Shown here: piece after piece, positions 11,721-23,000 of the stretch
Layout of the letters: every line of letters begins with the position of its first letter
Position numbering within the stretch: the stretch's first letter is position 1
Assembly: GCA_025618425.1 (NCBI GenBank)
Contig: CM046837.1
Span: 25,477,793 to 25,541,792, forward strand
DNA: 64,000 nt
Source of the DNA: Heliocidaris tuberculata
Lineage: Eukaryota; Echinodermata; Echinoidea; Camarodonta; Echinometridae
Direction of reading: 5' to 3'
Notes under the pieces: generated by a model
Seen by the model: only the letters and a program-made list of their open reading frames with translations
The model's database searches: none
What the model was told of the DNA's origin: nothing
Translations under genes and position numbers: made by a program

Positions 11721-11850
11721 TAGCGCATTATGTGAATAACTTCAATGCACTTTACAATGTTATTTATTACTGGATTTCAAGCCTGCACACAAGTGTGCAC
11801 CATCTCCGCTCCTAAGGGAGCATTCCTACCATTTTGCACCGTTAATTGTA
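11700..11850. repeat. 'tatagcgcat' dispersed repeat (SINE-like)
   Basis: TTATATAGCGCATTATGTG followed by CTTTACAATG, GCCTGCACACAAG and AGGGAGCATTCC resembles a repeat module seen again near 30505-30550 (TATAGCGCATAATC then GCGCTTTAGAGC). It looks like a retroposon fragment; I could not define its ends. Confidence 0.45.
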
Positions 11851-12139
11851 CATGCATGCATGTAGGGCAATGGCAAATACATTTTTTAAAAGCCCCCAAA
11901 ACATATTATCAACATCATTATTGACATTAATAATGTCATCATCATCATCATTATTGTTCTCTTTTATTCAATTTTTCTCGTTAATATCCCTTTTTTTTTT
12001 CTATATGCCTTATATTTTCATTACGTGACCTATAACTGGAGGCATTTATCGACACATGCCTAATAAAGCACCTTCTCGTTGGTGCATGTTATTCGTTCCG
12101 TCTTTGATGTATTTTCTCAAGAACCACATTTCTTCATCT

Positions 12140-12400
12140 TTTATTCTCCTCTCTATATTCTCTTCCATTCTGTTCTATTCTATTGAATTGTATTCTCTTC
12201 GGTTCTATTCTATTCTATTCTATTCTTCTCATCTATTCTTTTCCATTCCATTTCATTCCATTTTATTCTGTTGTTTTCTATTATATTCCATTCTATTCTA
12301 TTCTATTCTGGGTTTTTTTTTCTGTTTAATGCTATTCTCTTCTATGTCATTCCATTCTATTCTATTCTATTCTGTTCTATTCTATTCTATTCATGCACGG
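12140..12400. repeat. (TTCTA)n pentanucleotide array
   Basis: Imperfect TTCTA/TTCCA repeats run for about 260 bp. Overlapping frames rich in Phe, Tyr, Ser, Ile and Leu on the plus strand are translations of the repeat and are not genes. Confidence 0.9.
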
Positions 12401-12741
12401 GGACAGACCAGACTTTGAGAACACCAATTCTGTTGGCTATTAATTATTGTTTGTTTCGTTTTTTTTAAAGATATCTATTCTGTGAATACATTTCTCATTC
12501 TGCTAAATGTCTGTTTTGCAAATGCGATTCATCGAGTTGGCCATAACCCAAGCTATTATGAAGTTGTCCTTCTTCGGTGATTAAAATGATGGCAAAAAAA
12601 AAGTATGAGATTAATGTAACTGAGGCTTAAAACCAAAATTTCATAATTCTTCGTAGTAACAGTTGTTAGGTTATAATAATTATATATATATACTTTAGAG
12701 AATCAACATAGAAGACGTCTCTTGCCCAAATATAAACTTTC

Positions 12742-13066
12742 CAGGGGTGTTTCATAAAGCTGTTCGTAAAGTATGCATGACTTTACGAACCACTTGAATA
12801 TGAAGTGCCAGATAGGATGCCCAAAGTTTTTTTACTGATGTTTTAACAAAGTGTGACTGTATTTCCAATAACCTCAAATTATGGCAAGAAATATACTTTG
12901 CATTAAAAATGTTTGTTATAATAAGAATGTTAATCTACATCTGCACAGTTCAACTTTAGTTGATGCAATTAAAAATGATTGAGCATTCCATTTGGCTTGT
13001 CATAATTATTTAAGTCATTCGTAAAGTCATGCGTAACTTTACAAACAGCTTTATGAAACACCCCTG
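12742..13066. mobile_element. Foldback MITE with CAGGGGTGTTTCATAAAG ends
   Basis: The left end CAGGGGTGTTTCATAAAGC pairs with GCTTTATGAAACACCCCTG at the right. The next ~40 bp also pair (GTTCGTAAAGT and ACTTTACAAAC). There is no coding capacity. A related short palindrome is at 36362-36500. I did not find a clear target duplication. Confidence 0.8.
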
Positions 13067-13337
13067 CCCCTGGTTCTAAATTTGGACACATTATTACTAT
13101 GAAATCCATCGTTTGTCCTTTGTGTAGTAGGATATCCCTGTCCATCCTTCTTAGGTAATTCCTCCTTAGATAATTTCGTAATTACAACTTTTTTGATGAA
13201 AATCTTCAGGAGCATGCGTGAGACAGCAGTCAGCACCACGCGAGAACAAAACCGAGGTGACAGCTGATGGCGGACAGGCGGAGTAAGGGGGCACAACAGG
13301 GCCGCCCCTCCCATTTGAAACCAAAGTGGGATACTAT

Positions 13338-13751
13338 AAGCCCACCACACACTATATACGATCGGTCTATGATCCGATTTTGAAAGAAAATGTTATAGTA
13401 TTAGATATAAACAATTAAACAATGTTTTATTGAGGTTTTGAATAGTTACATAGAGAGTATAATCGAAATTGCGGCCTATTACGAACCTTCTAGTCGGAGG
13501 AAAGGCCAAATCGGTTCCGAATCGTAGTGACGTCAGAGCAGTCCTGCGATTGTCTACGATTTGAAACTGATTTGGCCCTTATTCCGGATATAAGGCTGAC
13601 ATCGCACCAAATTCCTATGTTGAGTATTCATAATTGTTCAGAACATGAATCAGGTAGCTTTCACTTAATATTAAACTGCCTATACTGAATGATATTGCGA
13701 TTTATTTCCAAAATCGGATCGTAGACCGATCGTATTGTGTGCGGTGGGCTT
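13338..13751. mobile_element. Foldback MITE, GATCGGTC family, intact
   Basis: Ends AAGCCCACC and GGTGGGCTT are followed by near-complementary arms (ATACGATCGGTCTATGATCC and GGATCGTAGACCGATCGTAT). The 414-bp element ends about 155 bp before the start codon of gene A, so it may sit in the gene's 5' region. A reverse-orientation copy exists in two halves at 24750-24938 and 31946-32155. Confidence 0.85.
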
Positions 13752-13907
13752 TAAGTTCGCCACCCCAAAATGTGCCCCCTTTAAAAATTTCTACCCAAAA
13801 GCACTTAATAAATGTTATCAACTTTATCATTGTTGTTTTCTTTTTTTCTCTCTCTATTTCAGATTTTTGGGGGAATCGTCCCCAACCCCTTTTGCAAGGT
13901 CTTACAC

Positions 13908-14099
13908 ATGAACATGATGAATGATGAGGACAGCGCCCTCCTGAGGAGGTTCAAGGATGCAGCCGGAAATAAAATCTATGAAGCTGCTGCAGCCTTGAAC
14001 GAACTTAGCAAAGACATCTGGACTCATCCCGAGTTAAACTTTGGAGAACACCATGCCCATGCTAGTCTGACAAACTTTTTCGAGCGGGAAGGTTTCGAG
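13908..14099 (+). CDS. PM20D2: Gene A exon 1
   Basis: Encodes residues 1-64, including [15 protein letters not shown], the conserved N-terminal M20D motif. The donor is GAG|GTATTT. Copy B starts 17 codons further upstream relative to the shared DSALLRR segment. Confidence 0.88.
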
Positions 14100-17000
14100 G
14101 TATTTTTTTACATATAAATTTCTGTTGATTTAATATTTATTTATCTATTCATTTCATTTATTTATTTATTTTTCTTATTTATTTATTTATTTATCTGATC
14201 ATTCATTCTTATTCGTATTTTCATTTTGCCTTTTAGGGAACTTTTAATATAGTTTACAATGTCCCTTTATTTTTATTTTTATTTTTTTTAGATTATTGTA
14301 CTTGTATCTTGGTCAGGAAATATAAACCTACCCCTGTTATCTATGACGAAATAAAGTGCTCTGGATGTTTTGGAGGTAAAATGCATCCAGTCTTAAACAT
14401 TGAGAATTAAACACGTTTATCATGCTTATGAGCATCTTTCATCTTTTTCCAAACTTGCAGGAAATCTTGTTAGATTCCATGTTCAGGTGTTGACTGAAGA
14501 CGTACGAGTACAATTCAGAGTCTTCGGGTTGGGCTCACGGTGACTTCTCCTTACTGCCGAAAGGGGGCACGTGCCCCTGCCCTTCCATCGATTGGCAAAA
14601 AAAGGGAGAGAAAAGAGAGAAATGACGAGATAGGGGGAAAAGGACGAGAAAAGAAGATTTGGACCCCTCCGGCACCCTTCCTCGATTGTTAATTCGCATT
14701 TCATTGACCGAGTATTAAGACCAGTGCCGCCCCCCCCCCCCCCCCCCCCCCCCCGTGATGCCAATGTCTCCCTCGACCCTGTAATGTTTATAATTCATAT
14801 TTGTTTTAGATAAAGAAAATGGGGAATTGTTTTTAATATGTTTGTCTTTTGTTTGATCAGAAATGAAAATATAAAGGGATATAAAAAAAAAAAGGTCCTC
14901 TAATCGTCTATTTTCTAGGTGACGAGGCACTTTCATTTGGAGACAGCATTCAAGGCTACATATGGGACTGATGGTGGTGCCCATGTTTGTGTGATCTGTG
15001 AGTATGATGCTTTACCTGAGATTGACCATGCATGCGGACATCCACTGATCGCTGAGGCTGGGGCAGCTGCAGGTCTAGGGATCAAAGCTGCATTGGAGCT
15101 GCCCGATGCACCAAAGGGAAGGGTACGCTATAATTCGGGTCATTTTTAGTGTTTGATATATAATACACATTATTGTGATAAGCATGCTAGGTCAACTACC
15201 CCGTGATTCAACGGGGTAACCTCGCTAGTCATAAGGACCGATATTCATAAGGACCACTTATTCATAAGGATCGCTATCCATAACGCGTGACTAAATGAAT
15301 AGCGGTTTTGTACGAATAGCGGTCCTTCTGAATAGCGAGCAAACCGTAGACAAATTTCCTCGCTATTCATAAGGACATCCATTTATAAGGACCACTATAC
15401 ATAACTACTCGTAAGGACCACTATTCATAACGCGTGTTAAATGAATAGCGGTTCTTACGAATAGCGAGCGGACCCCGATTCAACCCGGGGGGGCCCCTCC
15501 CCCGGAACCATCCCTAACCAATTCTTCCGGAAAATTATCCCCTACAGGAAAATTACTACCGGAACTCAACCCTTCTTAGGTCGATATGCCCCCTCAGATC
15601 TACACATTAGACAGCTATCCCCAAGTACAACCAATCCTATCCAAGTTTGAAGTTAGGGATTCAACCTGTAAAGCGTTAGAAAATTACCATAGAAATATTG
15701 TGTATGGTGCATGAGAGGAAAAAGAACACAACTCCATCCAAACCTTGTTTGAGTTGTAAAGAAAAACTTCATATTTTGAGATAAAAGCTTTCATCTCAGG
15801 AAACTTTTAATAAATAAACATTAGTTGATAAATGAAGCTTTAAAATTCTGTCTCTTAAAAAAATATTAGGTTTTCTATTAATTACATGTACTAAAATTTG
15901 TTTTGTTGGATCAGGTGACGGTAATGGGTACCCCGGCCGAAGAGGGTGGAGGTGGGAAGATAAAGCTCATTGAAGCAGGTGCATTTAAAGGAATGGACAT
16001 TGCCATGATGGTACATCCTTTCCCTCGAAATGTATCCAGACCTATCATCCTGGCTTGTACAACGTAAGATTTATTACTTGTTCATGTTTTCATTTTGAAA
16101 AGTAAATAAGACAGAATTTAAAAAAAAAGAAAAATTTGTACATGCATGTATTTACAATTTTATCCATGAAGAGAGGTGGGGTAAATGATGCCAATTTCGT
16201 TTTCACACTATTCTAATAATTTTGTTTTTGCAATATTCATTTTCCTGAGGTAGACCATAACACTCCGCTTAAAAAGTAATACCAAGTGCGTCCCTGCAGG
16301 GGTCGCTAGTGGAAAAAGGGGAAGTGGGGTGTAACACCACATTGAAAAGTTTTGTAAGAAAATTAACGATTATTGGCCTTGTCTGCAAATCCCTAAAATG
16401 GTTCATTTTTTGCTTCTTGGAAACATTTTGAAAGTAATATCGGCAAAAAAAAAAAAAAAAAAAAAAAAAGGAACCGTTTTAGTACCTAATCGGCACATTT
16501 GAAAATTTGAGTATGTGTTTTGTTTGGTTGTTTTTTTTTTCGTTTTTGTGTTTTTTTCGCTATGATTTTTTTTTATTTAAATTTATTTATTTATTTTTTT
16601 GTATTCTAGGGACACCTCCTTTCCTTTGTTTCTTAACCCTTTCAAGACAACTGACCACATTTTGTGGTTTGGCTCAATAACTTTTGATCCAGAGCTCTAA
16701 AAAATATACCAGATGCACGAGTAGAAAGAGCAAAATTTTCTGCACACACTATGTCCATTTTTATTCCATGTTCATATTGCGTTTGATGCCAGGAATTTTA
16801 AAAACAAGATTAAGCTTTGAGATCCTTAAATTGGTAACACATTGAGAGGTTTAAAATCATTGTTTTTCATCAAAATTGGCAATTTCTTTCAACTATTCAA
16901 CAAATTTCTAACCATGTATATTGTTTTCAAAGACATTACACCTTATTTGAACCATGTAGCACTAAAAGAAAAATATTATTGTTGCCAATTTGAAGAACAA

Positions 17001-20000
17001 ATTGTGATCAATTTAGCCCTGAATTAATTCCTGTCCTGAAAGGGTTAATTGTAAATATAAATTTTTCAGAAAATTAATTCATAAGACTGAATCAGGTCTG
17101 ATATCTAATGAACAAGAAGGTGAAAAAGCCCACTGAAGGGTTGGCATGCACCAGGGAGTATTACCAAGGAGTTATCTGTGATAACTCCTTGGTATTACTG
17201 TGACTGGCCTATTCTACCTATAAATCAACATGGCCCTCTATACCACACATTCACTGGCCCTCAAATCAGAATCACATAACTGCTCTTCGGGAAACTCCCA
17301 AATCGTCCACATTTCAATAACCCCTTCGATATGTCGAATGAATATGAGGTTTGTTTGTTTGTTTGTTTGTTTGTTTTTACTGTTAAAAATTAAGAAAAAC
17401 GTAATACGTATAGGGTAAAGTCCTGTAGGACGCACCCTCCCACATCTTTAAGGTTGGTCACATTTTGTCATATAACGATATAACGACATTATAAAGGTAC
17501 ATGTACATCCAACTGTACGGTAAGTCGCGTGAGAATGCTCTCGTCTGTCATTAACAGGGCAGCTCTAGAGTGTACTTTTAATGAAAAGTTTCGATATCGT
17601 TATTAGACAAATATAACCAGCCCTTTACATACTCTTCCACTTTATATTATTCACTCAAAAAGTCATCCCCATTAATCCAGTGCTGAGGGCGCCGCCCCTC
17701 ATCCAGCATTAGAGTACCTTTATATAGAAGAGTAACGACAACCCGTGATTTGAACGCAATTTTGGGTCCACTATTACGTAACATTTCTGTTCAAGTCCGA
17801 TGAGCACCTGGGTGTTCTGAATAGAAAGAATTTGAACGCCATTTTGGGTCCAGAAAAGTCAGACGTCCATGTCGCTACTCTCTATACTCGTATCCAGCAT
17901 GAGATGATAATACATGTATACGTTACGCCGTTGTATAGTGTATATATACCTCCAGGGGTATCCGGGGTTTACTTAAGGGCGGGGGCAAAACTCCGGAAAA
18001 AAAAAATCTGAGAAACACGAAAAAGGGTTTATCAGGTTTTATAGGTGCCTTTTGCTGCTGTTGTACTTAATGTATCCCACAATGATTTCAAAGGAGGGAA
18101 GGGGACACGGGCCGGAGGTTGTACCTCCTATACCGCCAATGTATACCGTTATATTGGTTGTAGAACACATGCTCCAGCAATAAGTACTCCTCACCCAATA
18201 GCCTACACTAACCGACTTTGTAACTCTTTATTTTTTTCCAAACATTGTACCTCACCCAAACCGTAATTTTTAAACCTAACCTAAAACCCGATTACAACCC
18301 CAACCAGGAGCAAATGTCGGATCATCATGCCATACGGTGACGGATCCACGATTTTGTGAGGGAGGAGGCACGATATTATGTAAATTTTCTGACAAGCAAG
18401 AAAAAAAAAGAAAAAAGAAGGAGGTCATCATCGTTTTTTTGTTTTTGTTTTTGTTTTTGTTTTGTTTTGGTTGTTGTTTTGTTTTTGTTTCTTTTTACTC
18501 CAAAATTTGATGAAAAGCACAACCAAAAAAAAAAAAAAAAAAAAAGTCATCAGCTTTTTGTGTGTGCCTTCTTATTGCCAGGGGAGGGGCCCGGACCCCC
18601 GTCCCCTGGATTCGCCCCTATACCCTTTACCACATTTTGTTTCATAGAATGGACATAACGTTTACTGGACGTGCTGCACACGCATCATCATGTCCATGGG
18701 ATGGTATCAATGCTCTAGATGCTGCAGTGATGTGCTACTCTAACATCTCAGTTATGAGACAACAACTCAAACCAGAATGGAGGGTCCATGGTGAGCATTA
18801 AACAATCTACCTTTGGAGGATAGAAAGATGATATGATATACATGAATAGAGAAAAATCACCCATAGTTACATGTATGCATGATTGAACTTCAATAGTGAG
18901 ACCATTCGTCTCGTCGCTTGACTGGCAGAAGGGAACGACGAACGAACAATCGAAAATCAAATTTCGACAAAATTTCGTGTTTTTTTTAAAATTTCATTGG
19001 GAATAGAACTGTCGTGTGATGTCACTCACAATCTCTAGATCAACGTATATATATTACGTAATCGATGAATTTCAAAAACGTAACACGCACTCGCAACCAA
19101 ACATTCTTCCCAGCAGAAGGTGAACGAAAGCGTTCATAATTGTCAAAATACATGGCTTAAAAGAAAACAATGAAACATACTCCAAAGTTCGTGTGAAGAT
19201 TCAGAATAAAGGAGGTGCTGTTTTCTAGTGGATAATTCACCCGATTGTGAGGCACAAGATACGGAGTTCGAATCCTTTGGCAAGACATTTGTTTACATTT
19301 GCCACATTCGTCCCAGGGAAGATAACTGGTTACCTGATACAGGGGCGGATCCAGGAATTCGTATAAGGGGGGGCACACAAATGCAGGATTGCCAACTTTG
19401 GGAAACTGCTTGGAGGGAGACCCATATTTTTTTGGTCTCTCGCCAGCTCTCCAAAAGTCGCTCAGTGGGGGGGGGGGGGGGGGGGGGGGGGGGGAGTGGC
19501 GAGCAAAAAAAAAAAATTTCGCCAGCCCTCCAAAAGTCGCTCAGTGGGGGGGGGGGGGGGGGTTATGGGGTCCAGTTCCCCTCCATAATTCTCTGACAAA
19601 CAAAAACAAAAAAAGGTTTTCTGCTCGAAAAGGGGGGGGCACAATCGCAAATAGGGGGGCACATTGCATTGTTTTCCCTCAAAAGGGGGGGGGGGGCACG
19701 GGCCGGGATTGCCCCCCCCCCCCTGGATCCGCCACTGCCTGATAGGAACATTCCTTGAAATGCACTGTGCGCTGATAACGGTTGCTGGAGCTAAAGCCGG
19801 GTTAATGATTACCAAAGGTCTTCGGAAGCGCATAGGGACGCTATATCATAATTTAATATACAATATACAATAACGGAATATCATTTATAATCATTTTAGA
19901 TTACTCCTAAGAACCGTTAGCCTGAATTAAGCAGAATAGTGAACGTAACCTTAATCTTTAAAAAAAAAATCTCTTTAAGACTATCAGTCAGGGAGAGTAC

Positions 20001-23000
20001 CGAGTTTTAGGGAACGATCAAATTCCCCATGATGCTGGACGATTGGCCTTAATGAACTATTCATGACCTTTCACCGCTTTCTGACCGCTGATCGACGTGT
20101 ACAAAGTCAGTGACAATCCTACACAGCTTTGACATACATATCTTTAAAAATTCAACAAAACAAAACAAAACAAAACAAACAAAAAAAAACCCTCATGGAA
20201 TGTTGATATTGAAATTTCAGTCAGTGAAAGATTGATAAATAAAGTTCCCTCTAAAAATCAGGATTTACAAGCCTTGTGGAAAATTTGTAATTGAGGAATG
20301 AAAACGCTATTCGAAAATGTATTTTTTGAATCTGCGTGTCACAGGTTCGTTCAAGGCGTTCTTAGTTTGCTGCAGCTATTTAACGAAACACACTGTGCCT
20401 GTAATGTCCTATGCATAGACCGTGTGTACACCATACACAACCACCTTTGTATAGCTGTATTTCCGAGGACAAGACTTAGTATTGTTCCTCTATTGTTGCT
20501 CCGTCGACGGAATAAATCACAAATTGATTGTTCGACTTTCGAGGACTATTGTAAGGCTTTTGAGGACCATTGTTCTCATGAATTTTCTTTTGTGCTCTGT
20601 TCGGTGAATTATTCTTGTAGCGACTAGAATGAGAACATTTATAACGGTTCGTTGTGACCCGTTCGCATCGCGCCAGTACATAGCATTCTCTCGCGCTTCA
20701 ATGTTCCCTCAAACGCGGTGCTACAATAGTCCCCCTAATTCGGCTTTTTCCCTGACTGACTATTGAATGTTCTGATTATTGCAAACATCTTTGGACAAAC
20801 CGGTATACTAATCACACTGAACACGATAAAAACTACTTTCGAAAAATAAACTCAAGACAATTTCAATAGCCCTGTCTATCACCTTTAGAAATGTGCGAAC
20901 ATTACAATGGCGTATTACGTAATCCGAACAAGATTTCTATGGGCAGTACAAAAGGCCTTTGAAATTGCCCTTGAGTTTATTTTTCGAAAATAGTTTTTAT
21001 CGTGTTACTGTTAAACATGGTGCCTCGTCTCATATCTTATTTATTGTAGGTACTATCATGAAGGCTGGCGATTGTCCTAGTATTATACCTGAGGAATCAA
21101 AGATGACCTACTTTTTAAGAACGGTAGAAAGCAGTGACATGCCCATTCTCAAAGAAAAGATTGCAGCATGCGCAAAGGGAGCAGCCACAGCCACTGGATG
21201 CGAGGTAAATCCTAGGAAAGACGAATCTACAAAAGTGCACATTTTACAACTTATTGACCATTATCATACAGATACAGGTGGCTATTAAAACTGCCTCCCG
21301 ACCCCCCCCCCCCCCCCCCGGTGCCCTGGATTTTTTTTTTTTTTTTTTTTTTCGTCGAAAGAATAATTTGAGGACGAAATGGATGATATATTCAATTCAA
21401 AAAGGATTCTCTGTTTAAATAAAAGGAGAGTAACATCTAGTGGAAAAGCCAGTTTTGGCTTGGTTATTAAGGTTTGAATTTTGAAATTTATTTGTTCCAC
21501 TTTTGCATCAGAAACAATTCAGATTCTACAAGCATATTAATTTTGCAAATTTTAAAACATACGAGTAAAGAACTCGATTCAAGTACAATGTGCGGTAAAA
21601 AGGTAGAAAGTTACGAGAGATATGAACGACTGGAAAAATAACAAGAAAATGTAAAATGTGGGGAGCCTAAATAAAAAGCATTGCTTGTAAATAATTAGGC
21701 TCGTATATAGTTACATTATAACTAATTCTAATTAGAATGCATTAAAAAGCGAAACGGATGATAGAAGTATCAGATTCACTAAACGTATAAGGGGTACTCC
21801 TTATAGATTAAATGTCACGGTACAAAAAAAACTCAAACAGATGTCATGGGCGTAGGCCTATCCATTCATTCAAGAAAGGAAAACTTATACCGGTGCTGAG
21901 TATCAGATTCACTAAACGTATAAGGGGTACTCCTGATAGATTAGATGTCATGGGCGTAGGCCTATCTATTCATTTAAGAAAGGAAAGCTTATACCGGTGC
22001 TGAGTTTGACATTTCGTCATGAAGGGTAGAAATAAGGGATTATCTGAAGAAGAATTTTACCTAAAACAGCACTGATTCTATCACGGGAGGGCACTTTTTC
22101 TCGCTTTTGGTAATAAGTGGGGGCATTCGCTCCCAGTCACCACTTTCCGCCACCGCTGCCTTTTCTTTTCTCTTTTTTAGGCCAAAAAAGCCCCAATCTG
22201 CAAAGCCGCGTGAGAAATTCCGTAAATCCCATCGTCAAAGAAGAAAGAAGAAATAGAGGGTAAAAAGAGAAAAGAGAGAAGAGAAAAAGGAGGTTCAACA
22301 ACTTCAGTATTACGAATGAGGGGGGGGGGGGGGGCTAGGGAATCCTGATGGGGCCCACACACAAAAAAAAAAGTGTTTAAAAGTCTGAAGAACATTGAAC
22401 ATTTTTTTTTGTACATGGATTATAGGTAAAGTACTCTTTTGGCGGCGACTACGCCAATCTTGTCACCAATGACCCTTTGGCGTCCGTCTACGAGTGTCAG
22501 CTCTCTGATATCTCCGTCGATTATGTAACCAGTGAAGTGACGTTTTCCACTGACATGGGCGATGTGTCTTATGTGGTACCTAGCATCCATCCATTGTATT
22601 ACATCGGTACTGATGCTGCTAATCACTCGAGGGAATTCAATGCTGCCACAGGTAATGTCATTTCGATCGCGCTAATCATACCTGTGAAGGGAATAAGCCA
22701 GTTTGTAATTAGTATGGAACAAATGACCCTGTAATGACCGCAATTTTACACCCACGCGCATTTGTTTCGGTGGACGCGCTACTTGTTAAACAAGTAAAAT
22801 CATACAGGTGCGCGCATCGTGGTGCGTACAAAATGAAAGCGTATAAAGGTCAATTTTACTTGGTACAAATGACCTTTATCTGCACATGCGCAAATCGTAA
22901 TTACGAATTGGCTTATATTATTCTTCAAAGCAGCAAGGTCTGCACCATGGTCTGCACTGTTCATTTTGCATTCAATTTTCAAACGATATTACTCTCCCAT

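Noticed and set aside
12056..12468. Phe/Tyr/Ser/Leu-rich frames that look membrane-like
   Set aside because: They translate the (TTCTA)n array in several frames; no signal or domain is present.
19214..19290. tRNA-like sequence with box A and box B
   Set aside because: It continues into a SINE body with a simple-repeat tail and does not fold into a complete cloverleaf by eye.
19228..19873. Gly- and Pro-rich frames of over 100 codons on both strands
   Set aside because: Caused by long G tracts in the element inserted into a SINE.
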